Origin: Kribbella sandramycini
GTDB taxonomy: Bacteria > Actinomycetota > Actinomycetes > Propionibacteriales > Kribbellaceae
DNA length: 64,000 nt
Reading direction: 5' to 3'
NCBI RefSeq assembly: GCF_013131805.1
Contig: NZ_JABJRC010000002.1
Coordinates: 1,178,001-1,242,000, forward strand
Shown one piece after another: positions 42,600-50,718 of this stretch (its first letter is position 1; every line of letters starts with the position of its first letter). The notes under the pieces are model-generated. The model was given only the letters and a program-made list of their open reading frames with translations, did not search any database and was not told the DNA's origin. Made by a program: the position numbers and the translations under genes.

Positions 42600-43817
42600 A
42601 TGACAGCACAGCATGAGTTCGAGACGCAGTCCGCCGACCGTCCGACGTTGTTGGTCACGCTGACCGGGACCGACCGGCCGGGGCTGACGTCGGCCGTCCT
42701 GTCCACCCTCGCGACCCGCGGGCTCGAGGTGATCGACGCCGAGCAGGTCGTGCTGCGCGGCCGGCTCATCCTCGGCGTGCTGCTGTCGGCGCCGCGCGAC
42801 CACAAGAACCTGAAGGAAGAGCTCAAGGACCTCGCCAGCGCGCTCGACATCGACATCTCGGTGAAGAAGGGCGTCGGCGACAACGAGCCGCGGCGCAAGG
42901 GCCGCAGCCAGGTCACCGTGATCGGGCACCCGCTGACCGCGGTCGGCCTGGCCGCGATCGCCGGCCGGATCGCCGACACCGGCGCCAACATCGACCGGAT
43001 CAGCCGGATGGCCCGCTATCCGGTGACCGCGATGGAGATCGCCGTGTCCGGTGTCGAGCCGGAGACGCTGCGCACGGTGCTCGCGCTCGAAGGCGTCCGC
43101 CAGGGTCTGGACGTCGCCGTCCAGGACGGCGGTCTGTACCGGCGCGCGAAGCGGCTGATCGTGATGGATGTCGACTCCACGCTGATCCAGGGCGAGGTGA
43201 TCGAGATGCTCGCCGGGCACGCCGGCCGGCTCGAGGAGGTCGCCGCGGTCACCGAGGCCGCGATGCGCGGTGAGCTGGACTTCGCCGCGTCGCTCGAACA
43301 CCGGGTCAAGGCGCTGGCCGGTCTCCCGGCGTCCGCGCTGGACGCGGTCTACGAGGCGATCGAGTTCGCGCCCGGCGCGCGCACGCTGGTCCGGACGCTG
43401 AAGCGGCTCGGGTACCAGTTCGCGATCGTCAGTGGCGGCTTCAGCCAGATCACCGACCGGCTCGCCGCCGACCTCGGGATCGACTACGCCAAGGCCAACG
43501 AGCTGGAGATCGTCAACGGCGTCCTCACCGGCCGGGTGATCGGCGAGATCGTCGACCGGCCCGGCAAGGCGGTCGCGCTGCGCCAGTTCGCCCAGCGCTC
43601 CGGGACGCCGCTGTCCCAGACGGTCGCGATCGGCGACGGCGCCAACGACCTCGACATGCTCGCCGCGGCCGGCCTCGGCGTCGCCTTCAACGCGAAACCC
43701 GTCGTCCGCGAGGCCGCCGACACCCATCTCAGCGTGCCCTACCTGGACACGATCCTCTACCTGCTCGGTATCAGCCGCGAAGAGGTCGAAACGGCGGACG
43801 CCGACACCCCTGCGTAG
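42600..43817 (+). CDS. serB: Phosphoserine phosphatase with tandem ACT domains
   Basis: This 405-residue enzyme makes serine from phosphoserine. Two ACT domains occupy about residues 15-175 (TGTDRPGLTSAVLSTLA; VIGHPLTAVGLAAIAGRIAD), and the HAD phosphatase domain follows (VMDVDSTLIQGEVIEML carries the DxDST nucleophile; GDGANDLDMLAAAGLG is motif IV). The ACT domains probably sense serine. The ATG at 42600 matches the homologous start; the frame is open far upstream. A 58-base hairpin begins at its stop codon. Confidence 0.95.
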   Translation: MTAQHEFETQSADRPTLLVTLTGTDRPGLTSAVLSTLATRGLEVIDAEQVVLRGRLILGVLLSAPRDHKNLKEELKDLASALDIDISVKKGVGDNEPRRKGRSQVTVIGHPLTAVGLAAIAGRIADTGANIDRISRMARYPVTAMEIAVSGVEPETLRTVLALEGVRQGLDVAVQDGGLYRRAKRLIVMDVDSTLIQGEVIEMLAGHAGRLEEVAAVTEAAMRGELDFAASLEHRVKALAGLPASALDAVYEAIEFAPGARTLVRTLKRLGYQFAIVSGGFSQITDRLAADLGIDYAKANELEIVNGVLTGRVIGEIVDRPGKAVALRQFAQRSGTPLSQTVAIGDGANDLDMLAAAGLGVAFNAKPVVREAADTHLSVPYLDTILYLLGISREEVETADADTPA

Positions 43818-43873
43818 TGCCTCACCAAGGGGCGTTGGTGCTAGAGGTGCCGAACGCTCCTTGGTGAGGCACT
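43816..43873. terminator. Long hairpin at the serB stop
   Basis: Arms of 21 bases at 43816-43836 and 43853-43873 pair at 20 positions plus one G-T wobble around a 16-base loop. The left arm begins inside the serB stop codon and the right arm ends just before the -10 box (TACGAT) of the next gene. There is no T-tract. Confidence 0.7.
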
Positions 43874-43890
43874 TACTACGATCCGGAGTT

Positions 43891-44763
43891 ATGGAGTTCA
43901 CAACCCGGCCGGCGACCCTCGACGACGCACACCCGATCTACGAGTTGATGGCGGCAGCCGAGGTGTCGTGGCACGGACAGGCCGAGGTGGTTCCGGACTC
44001 GGTCGCGGCCGATCTGCGCCGGCCGTTGATCGACCTCGCGCTGGACACGCTGGTGGTCGAAGCGCCTGGCGGTGAGCTGGCCGGGTGGGCCTGGGTGCAC
44101 GACGGGAAGCGGTCGCAGGCCGGCGTCCATCCGGCGTACCGGGGCCACGGGCTCGGGCCGCGATTGCTGGATTGGATCGAGGCACGGTCGCGCGCGGTCG
44201 GCAGCGAGTGGGTCGCGCAGGCCGTCGACGACGCCGACAAGGCGGGGACGAAGCTGTTGCGGACTCGCGGGGCCGAGGTGCTCGCGACGAACTGGCTGCT
44301 CGAACGACCGGCCGCGGTCGAGTCCCGGGAGCTGCCGGACGGCGTCCGCCTCGACGCCTACGACCCGGAGCGCGCGCAGGAGGCGCACGAACTGATCGGG
44401 ACCGCCTTCTCGGCGTTCCAGTCGCGGCGGAAGTCGTTCGAGGAATGGTCCGAGCTGACGGTGCTGCGATCGACCTTCCTGCCGGCGGCGACGACGTTCG
44501 CGTACGTCGGCGACGAGCTGGCCGGTGTGGTGATCGCGCTGGACGGCGAGGAGGGGTACGTCGAGCAGCTCGCGGTCAGCAGTGACCACCGCGGCCGCGG
44601 GATCGCCCGCGCGATGCTCGACCGGACGTCGGCCGAGTTCGCCCGGCTCGGCCGGGACACCATCATCCTCTGGACGCACTCGGGGACCGGCGCGCTGGCG
44701 ATGTACGAACACCTCGGCCTGCGAGCGCGTCGCAGCACGACCGTGCACCGGCTCACCTTCTGA
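43891..44763 (+). CDS. Tandem-GNAT N-acetyltransferase
   Basis: This 290-residue protein has two GNAT folds, as in mycothiol synthase-like enzymes. The N-terminal copy has AGVHPAYRGHGLGPRLLDW and the C-terminal copy LAVSSDHRGRGIARAMLD, both acetyl-CoA-binding loops. It may acetylate a small amine; mycothiol synthase itself is not claimed because diagnostic residues cannot be checked by eye. TACGAT lies 8 bases before the ATG, which also has GGAG nearby. Confidence 0.85.
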   Translation: MEFTTRPATLDDAHPIYELMAAAEVSWHGQAEVVPDSVAADLRRPLIDLALDTLVVEAPGGELAGWAWVHDGKRSQAGVHPAYRGHGLGPRLLDWIEARSRAVGSEWVAQAVDDADKAGTKLLRTRGAEVLATNWLLERPAAVESRELPDGVRLDAYDPERAQEAHELIGTAFSAFQSRRKSFEEWSELTVLRSTFLPAATTFAYVGDELAGVVIALDGEEGYVEQLAVSSDHRGRGIARAMLDRTSAEFARLGRDTIILWTHSGTGALAMYEHLGLRARRSTTVHRLTF

Positions 44764-44767
44764 GCTG

Positions 44768-44796
44768 TTGACAGCGGCTGTGAGAGCGCTCACATT
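44768..44796 (+). promoter_or_regulatory. Promoter with CebR-like operator before the GH16 gene
   Basis: A TTGACA -35 box (44768-44773) and CACATT (44791-44796) are 17 bases apart. TGAGAGCGCTCACA (44781-44794) lies between and over the -10 box and matches the CebR-type operator TGGGAGCGCTCCCA at 12 of 14 positions. A LacI-family repressor responding to glucan breakdown products would fit. Confidence 0.65.
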
Positions 44797-44833
44797 GGGC
44801 TGAATCACGCCTCAACCGCCCCTGGAGGTCGTC

Positions 44834-46204
44834 GTGCGCTCCCGCCTGACGCTGATCGCGTCCCTAGCCGCTCCACTGCTCATCGCCGCCTCGCTGACCG
44901 TCGTCGCGCAGGCGAGCGCCCCGCCGCCACCGGCCGGGTGGTCGACCGTCTGGGTCGACGACTTCGACGGCCCGGCGAACACCCTGCCGTCCAGCGCGAA
45001 CTGGATCATCGACACCGGTCACGGCTACCCCGGCGGCCCCGCCAACTGGGGCACCGGCGAGATCCAGAACTACACCAACAGCACCAGCAACCTGGCCCTC
45101 GACGGCACCGGAAACCTGCGGATCACTCCTCGCCGCGACGGCGCCGGCAACTGGACGTCGGCCCGGATCGAGACGCAGCGCAGCAATTTCAAGGCCCCGG
45201 CCAACGGCATCCTCGCGATCGAGAGCCGGCTGCAGATGCCGAACGTCACCGGTAACGCCGCGCTCGGCTACTGGCCCGCGTTCTGGGCGCTCGGGTCGCC
45301 GTACCGGGGCAACTACTGGAACTGGCCCGGTATCGGCGAGTTCGACATCATGGAGAACGTCAACGGGATCAACTCGGTCTGGGGCGTGCTGCACTGCGGC
45401 GTCAACCCGGGCGGCCCGTGCAACGAGACCAGCGGCCTCGGCGCGAGCCGCGTCTGCCCCGGCGCCTCCTGTCAGTCGGCGTTCCACACCTACCGGTTCG
45501 AGTGGGACACCAGCATCTCCCCCAACCAGCTGCGCTGGTACGTCGACGGTCAGCAGTACCACACGCTCAGCCAGAACCAGTTCCCCGCTGACACGTGGAA
45601 CAACATGACGTCGCACTCGGGCTACTTCATCCTGCTGAACGTCGCCATCGGCGGCGCCTTCCCCGACGCGCTCAACGGCCCGACTCCGCGCCCCGAGACC
45701 GTCCCCGGTCACCCGATGGTCGTCGACTACGTCCACGTCACCTCGAAGGGCGGCGGCACGACTCCCCCGCCGACCACGCCGCCTCCGGGTGGCAGCTCGG
45801 CGTACAGCACCCTGCAGGCCGAGTCCTCCCAGCAGCAGTCCGGCACCGGCGTCGAGACCACCACCGACACCGGCGGCGGCCAGAACCTGATGCAGGTCGG
45901 CAACGGCGACTGGGCCCTCTACCGCGGTATCGACTTCGGTTCCCAGGCCGCCACCCAGTTCACCGCCCGCGTCGCCTCCGGCGCCGGCAACGGCGTGAGC
46001 GGCCTCGTCGAAGTCCGCCTCGACAGCCGGTCCAATCCCCCGATCGGCAGCTTCGCCGTCGGCAACACCGGCGGGTGGCAGTCCTGGCGCTCGGTACCCG
46101 CCAACATCGCCGCCACCACCGGCGTCCACGACGTCTACCTCACCTTCACCAGCGGCCAGCCCGCCGACTTCGTCAACGTCAACTGGTTCACGTTCGGCCG
46201 CTGA
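44834..46204 (+). CDS. Secreted GH16 beta-glucanase with C-terminal CBM6-like domain
   Basis: This 456-residue enzyme has a Sec signal (about 28 residues ending in AQASA), a glycoside hydrolase family 16 domain (about 35-305) with the catalytic pair in GEFDIMEN (ExDxxE), a Pro/Thr-rich linker (TTPPPTTPPPGG), and a CBM6-like domain (YSTLQAESSQQQSG; VYLTFTSGQPADFVNVNWF). It would cleave beta-1,3-glucan outside the cell. GGAGG precedes the GTG. A CebR-like operator overlaps the promoter. Confidence 0.94.
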   Translation: MRSRLTLIASLAAPLLIAASLTVVAQASAPPPPAGWSTVWVDDFDGPANTLPSSANWIIDTGHGYPGGPANWGTGEIQNYTNSTSNLALDGTGNLRITPRRDGAGNWTSARIETQRSNFKAPANGILAIESRLQMPNVTGNAALGYWPAFWALGSPYRGNYWNWPGIGEFDIMENVNGINSVWGVLHCGVNPGGPCNETSGLGASRVCPGASCQSAFHTYRFEWDTSISPNQLRWYVDGQQYHTLSQNQFPADTWNNMTSHSGYFILLNVAIGGAFPDALNGPTPRPETVPGHPMVVDYVHVTSKGGGTTPPPTTPPPGGSSAYSTLQAESSQQQSGTGVETTTDTGGGQNLMQVGNGDWALYRGIDFGSQAATQFTARVASGAGNGVSGLVEVRLDSRSNPPIGSFAVGNTGGWQSWRSVPANIAATTGVHDVYLTFTSGQPADFVNVNWFTFGR

Positions 46205-46209
46205 GGGAA

Positions 46210-46277
46210 GGGCGTGTCTGTTCATCCCGCGCCGTAGCGAGTGCCCCCCAGTAGGCGGGGGGTGAGCAGACACACCC
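46210..46277. repeat. Palindromic element, short form (element C)
   Basis: 24-base arms at 46210-46233 and 46254-46277 pair at 22 positions counting wobbles. Between them lies GTAGCGAGTGCCCCCCAGTA, the conserved core of this family. It occupies the gap between the GH16 gene and the cyanophycinase gene and ends 8 bases before the cphB -10 box. Longer relatives are at 54467 and 62820. Confidence 0.8.
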
Positions 46278-46298
46278 CAAGCACTTATCCTTCGGCTT

Positions 46299-47363
46299 AT
46301 GTCTGAACTGCCGGGTGGTCCTGGGGCGCTGTTCGCTATCGGCGGCGCCGAGGACAAGCTGAAGAAGCGGATGGTGCTCCAGGAGTTCGTGGAGGCCGCG
46401 GGTGGGCCGAAGGCGCGAATCGTGGTGGTGCCGACCGCTTCGGCGCTCGGGCCCGATGTGGTCGATGTGTACCACGCGTTGTTCGCCGCGCTGGGTGCGG
46501 CGAGTGTCGTCGGCGTTCGCCCGGAGAACCGGGAGGACGCCGACGACCCGGCGTTCATCGCGCCGCTGCACGACGCGACCGGCATCTTCATGACCGGCGG
46601 CAATCAGCTGAAACTGGCCGGGGTCGTGACCGGGACGGCGTTCGGCCGCGCGGTGACCGCGGCGCATGCGCGCGGCGCGGCGGTCGGCGGGACGTCGGCG
46701 GGCGCGAGCATCCTGGCCGAGCACATGATCGCGTTCGGGCGGTCCGGGGCGACGCCGCGGCAGCGGATGAGCCAGCTGTCGAACGGGCTCGGCCTGGTGC
46801 AGGGCGCGATCGTCGACCAGCACTTCGCCCAGCGGAACCGGTACGGCCGGCTGCTGTCGCTGGTCGCGCAGTCCCCCGGCCTGCTCGGGATCGGCGTCGA
46901 CGAGGACACGGCCGCCGTCATCCGCGGCTCGCACCTGGAGGTGGTCGGCCGCGGCGCGGTGACGATCTTCGACGGCCGCCGGATCACCTCGAACGCGCAT
47001 TACGCCAAGCGCTCCGAGCCGATCCTCGCGTCCGGTGTCGAGTTGCATGTGCTGCCTGCCACCTCGATGTTCGACCTGGAGGCGCGCGTGCTGTTGTCGT
47101 ACGGCCCGCAGCCGCAGGCGACCGAGATCGCCGAGCTGGCCGCCGCCGAGGCCGACCTGCGCAAGCTGGCCAAGGAGATCGCGGCCGAAGGCGTGTCACC
47201 CGCCTACTACGCCGAACGCAAGCGGCGGGCGGGCCGGCGGACGGCGAAGTCCACCCGCCCGGCGGCCGCCGGGGAGTCCAGACCGGAGGCGACCGAGCCG
47301 ATCACGGCCGGCGCCGACCCTGACTCCATCGACGCACCGCAACCAGAGCTTGGACACCCATGA
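46299..47363 (+). CDS. cphB: Cyanophycinase
   Basis: This 354-residue serine-type exopeptidase releases beta-Asp-Arg dipeptides from cyanophycin. The nucleophile is in GGTSAGAS (about residues 128-135), with FAIGGAEDKL at the start and GIGVDEDTAAVI later, as in the family. It has no signal peptide, so it acts inside the cell. A basic, Pro/Ala-rich tail of about 60 residues extends the C-terminus. TATCCT lies 7 bases before the ATG and no Shine-Dalgarno is present. Its stop overlaps the cphA start (ATGA). Confidence 0.93.
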   Translation: MSELPGGPGALFAIGGAEDKLKKRMVLQEFVEAAGGPKARIVVVPTASALGPDVVDVYHALFAALGAASVVGVRPENREDADDPAFIAPLHDATGIFMTGGNQLKLAGVVTGTAFGRAVTAAHARGAAVGGTSAGASILAEHMIAFGRSGATPRQRMSQLSNGLGLVQGAIVDQHFAQRNRYGRLLSLVAQSPGLLGIGVDEDTAAVIRGSHLEVVGRGAVTIFDGRRITSNAHYAKRSEPILASGVELHVLPATSMFDLEARVLLSYGPQPQATEIAELAAAEADLRKLAKEIAAEGVSPAYYAERKRRAGRRTAKSTRPAAAGESRPEATEPITAGADPDSIDAPQPELGHP

Positions 47364-50161
47364 GCGACACCGACACGCCCACCCAAGGCACCCCCAGCCC
47401 GGACCTGAAGATCATCGAGACCCGCGTCTACCGCGGGCCGAACGTCTGGAGCTACGACCCCGCGATCCACCTGGTCGTCGACCTCGGCTCGCTGGAGCAG
47501 TTCCCCTCCAACACCATCCCCGGTTTCACCGAGCGGCTGCTCGCCGACCTGCCACGGCTCGACCAGCACCACTGCTCGCGCGGCCGCAAGGGCGGTTTCA
47601 TCGAGCGCCTCGACGAGGGCACCTGGCTCGGCCACATCGCCGAGCACGTCTCGCTGCAGCTGCAGCAGGAGGCCGGCCACGACATGCGCCGCGGTAAGAC
47701 GCGGCAGGTCAAGGGGCACCCGGGCACCTACAACATCACCTACGCGTACGCCGACGAGGCGGTCGGCCTGGCCGCGGGCGAGCTCGCCGTCCGGTTCGTC
47801 AACCACCTCGTCCAGCCCGATCCGGAGTTCGACTTCACCGTCGAGCTGGAGCGCTTCATCAAACAGGCCGAGCGGACGGCGTTCGGCCCGTCGACGCAGG
47901 CGATCGTCGACGAGGCGGTGTCTCGCGACATCCCGTGGATCCGGCTGAACAAGGCCAGCCTGGTCCAGCTCGGCCAGGGCGTGCACGCCAAGCGGATCCG
48001 CGCGACGATGACGTCGGAGACCGGCTCGATCGCGGTCGACGTCGCCAGCGACAAGGACCTGACCACCCGGCTGCTCGCCTCGGCCGGCCTGCCGGTGCCG
48101 CGCTCGGAGTCGATCCGCACGGTCGAGGAGGCGGTCACGGTCGCCAACAAACTCGGCTACCCGGTGGTCTGCAAACCGCTCGACGGCAACCACGGCCGCG
48201 GCGTCTGCCTGAACCTGCAGGACGCCGCCGCCGTCCGCGAGGCGTTCCCGATCGCGGCCGAGCAGTCCCGGCGCGGCTGGGTGATCGTGGAGAACTTCGT
48301 CACCGGCAAGGACTACCGCTGCCTGATCATCAACGGCCGGATGGAGGCGATCGCCGAGCGCGTCCCGGCCCATGTCGTCGGGGACGGCGTGCACACCGTC
48401 GCCGAGCTGGTCGAGATCACCAACGCCGACCCGCGCCGCGGCGTCGGGCACGAGAAGATCCTGACCCGGATCACGGTGAACGCGGCCGCCCGCGAGCTGG
48501 TCCGCACCCAGGGCTTCGAGCTGGACGACGTGCCGCCGGAAGACGTGATGGTGAAACTCACGCTGACCGGCAACATGTCCACCGGCGGGATCTCCATCGA
48601 CCGGACCTGGGAGGCGCACCCGGAGAACGTCGAGATCGCCGAGGAGGCGGCCCGGATGATCGGGCTGGACATCGCCGGGATCGACTTCATCTGCCCGGAC
48701 ATCACCCAGCCGGTCCGCGAGACCGGCGGCGCGATCTGCGAGGTGAACGCCGCGCCGGGGTTCCGGATGCACACCAACCCGACGATCGGCGAGCCGCAGT
48801 ACATCGCCAAACCGGTCGTCGACATGCTGTTCCCGCCGGGCGCGACGAGCCGGATCCCGATCGTCGCCGTCACCGGGACGAACGGCAAGACGACGACGTC
48901 GCGGATGATCAGCCACGTCTTCAAGGGGATGGGCCGCAAGGTCGGGATGACGTCGACCGACGGCATCGTGATCGACGAGCGGCTGGTGATCCGGTCGGAC
49001 GCGTCCGGGCCGAAGTCGGCGCGGATGGTGCTGCAGAACCCGCGCGTCGACTTCGCGGTCTTCGAGGTCGCCCGCGGCGGCATCCTGCGCGAGGGGCTGG
49101 GCTACGAGCGCAACGACATCGCCGTCGTCCTCAACGTGCAGCCGGACCACCTCGGGCTGCGCGGGATCGACACGCTCGAACAGCTGGCCGATGTGAAGGG
49201 CGTGCTGGTCGAGGCCGTCCCGCGGACGGGGTACGCCGTCCTGAACGCCGACGACCCGCTGGTGCGGAAGATGCGGCGCAAGTGCTCGGGCCAGGTCGTC
49301 TGGTTCAGCATGGCCGAGCCGGGCAGCGAGGTCCGCGACTACATCGAGGGGCACTGCCGGCGCGGCGGTCGCGCGGTCGTGCTGGAGCGGTCGGATCTGG
49401 GCGACATGATCGTGGTGAAACACGGGCGGCGCTCGATGCAGCTCGCGTGGACCCACTTGCTGCCGGCAACTTTCGGCGGGCGCGCGATGATGAACGTGCA
49501 GAACGCGATGGCCGCCGCGGCCGCCGCCTTCGCGGCCGGCGCGCCGTTGCACGACATCCGGCAGGGACTGCGGACGTTCAACACGTCGTACTACCTGTCC
49601 CCCGGCCGGCTGAACGAGATCGACGTCGACGGCCGCACGGTCATCGTCGACTACTGCCACAACGCGCCCGCGATGCGGATGCTCGGCGACTTCGTCGACC
49701 GGCTGGGCGAGAGCCTGAACGCGTCGTCCGAGCTCGGGCGGCCGTCGCGGATCGGCGTCATCGCCACCGCGGGCGACCGGCGGGACGAGGACATCCACGA
49801 GCTCGGCGAGGTGGCGGCGCAGCACTTCGACGTCCTCGTCGTCCGGGAGGACGCCCGGCTGCGCGGCCGCAAACGCGGCGAGCTGGCCGAGCTGATCGCG
49901 GCCGGCGTCCGCCAGGCGATGGAGGCCGGGGCGCGCTGCCGTCAGGTCGAGATCGTCCTCGACGAGCTGACCGCGATCCGGCACGCGCTCGCCCGCTCGA
50001 ACCGCGGCGACCTGGTCGTCCTCTGCGTCGACCAGCACCAGACCGTGCTGACCGAGCTGGAGTCGGTGTCCCATCTGGCGCAGGCCGGCGCCCGCTCGGG
50101 CGACGAAGGCGGCGACCCCGACTTCGTCAAGCCGGAGGGGGCCGACGCGCCCGAGGAGTAG
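47360..50161 (+). CDS. cphA: Cyanophycin synthetase
   Basis: This 933-residue enzyme builds the Asp-Arg polymer cyanophycin without a ribosome. The N-terminal domain (about 1-160; IIETRVYRGPNVWSYDP), the ATP-grasp domain (about 210-480; GYPVVCKPLDGNHGRGVCLN), which adds aspartate, and the Mur-ligase domain (about 490-900; VAVTGTNGKTTTSRM; LNVQPDHLGLRGIDT), which adds arginine, are all present and complete. It is translationally coupled to cphB, so synthesis and breakdown enzymes share a transcript. A paralogue lacking the ATP-grasp domain is at 54631. Confidence 0.96.
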   Translation: MSDTDTPTQGTPSPDLKIIETRVYRGPNVWSYDPAIHLVVDLGSLEQFPSNTIPGFTERLLADLPRLDQHHCSRGRKGGFIERLDEGTWLGHIAEHVSLQLQQEAGHDMRRGKTRQVKGHPGTYNITYAYADEAVGLAAGELAVRFVNHLVQPDPEFDFTVELERFIKQAERTAFGPSTQAIVDEAVSRDIPWIRLNKASLVQLGQGVHAKRIRATMTSETGSIAVDVASDKDLTTRLLASAGLPVPRSESIRTVEEAVTVANKLGYPVVCKPLDGNHGRGVCLNLQDAAAVREAFPIAAEQSRRGWVIVENFVTGKDYRCLIINGRMEAIAERVPAHVVGDGVHTVAELVEITNADPRRGVGHEKILTRITVNAAARELVRTQGFELDDVPPEDVMVKLTLTGNMSTGGISIDRTWEAHPENVEIAEEAARMIGLDIAGIDFICPDITQPVRETGGAICEVNAAPGFRMHTNPTIGEPQYIAKPVVDMLFPPGATSRIPIVAVTGTNGKTTTSRMISHVFKGMGRKVGMTSTDGIVIDERLVIRSDASGPKSARMVLQNPRVDFAVFEVARGGILREGLGYERNDIAVVLNVQPDHLGLRGIDTLEQLADVKGVLVEAVPRTGYAVLNADDPLVRKMRRKCSGQVVWFSMAEPGSEVRDYIEGHCRRGGRAVVLERSDLGDMIVVKHGRRSMQLAWTHLLPATFGGRAMMNVQNAMAAAAAAFAAGAPLHDIRQGLRTFNTSYYLSPGRLNEIDVDGRTVIVDYCHNAPAMRMLGDFVDRLGESLNASSELGRPSRIGVIATAGDRRDEDIHELGEVAAQHFDVLVVREDARLRGRKRGELAELIAAGVRQAMEAGARCRQVEIVLDELTAIRHALARSNRGDLVVLCVDQHQTVLTELESVSHLAQAGARSGDEGGDPDFVKPEGADAPEE

Positions 50162-50202
50162 CGGAACTCGGGAGCGCGACGGCTCGTTGGAGGCACGTGA
50201 AC

Positions 50203-50718
50203 ATGAAGTTGCTCGCGGCCACTGTCGCCGTCGCTCTCCCGGTGTTGCTGTCGGCCTGCGGTTCGGCCGAGAAGCCGGTTGCCCAGGCCAACCAGATCAG
50301 CACGCCCGGCGTGCTCGTGGCGGACGCCTGGGTCCGCGCCACTGTCGGCGCGAAGGACACCACGATGACGGCTGCCTTCCTGTCCCTGACCAACCCCGGT
50401 AGCACCGACCTGAAGTTGACCTCGGCAACCTCTCCGGTCGCCGGGCTGGTCGAGTTGCACGAGATGGCGATGAAGGACGGCAAGATGGTCATGCAGCAGA
50501 AGGCGGGCGGCGTCACCGTGCCCGCCGGCTCGCACACGCACCTCTCCCCCGGCGGCGACCACATCATGTTGATGAAGCTCAAGTCCCCGCTCAAGCCCGG
50601 GGACGAGCTCCCCCTCACTCTGAAGTTCTCCGACAACACGACGCACGACCTCACGGTGCCGGTGAAGGCCTTCGCCGAAGAGGAAGAGCACTACCATCCG
50701 ACCCCCACACCCAAGTGA
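50203..50718 (+). CDS. PCu(A)C-type copper chaperone lipoprotein
   Basis: This 171-residue lipoprotein has a signal ending in a lipobox (LLSACG) and a copper-chaperone domain of the PCu(A)C family; HEMAMKDGKMVMQQ and HTHLSPGGDHIMLMKL hold the His/Met copper ligands, and the end is His-rich (EEEEHYHP). It binds copper outside the membrane. An ATG with GGAGG 9 bases upstream is preferred over a GTG two codons earlier. Its stop overlaps the DyP start (GTGA). Confidence 0.9.
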   Translation: MKLLAATVAVALPVLLSACGSAEKPVAQANQISTPGVLVADAWVRATVGAKDTTMTAAFLSLTNPGSTDLKLTSATSPVAGLVELHEMAMKDGKMVMQQKAGGVTVPAGSHTHLSPGGDHIMLMKLKSPLKPGDELPLTLKFSDNTTHDLTVPVKAFAEEEEHYHPTPTPK

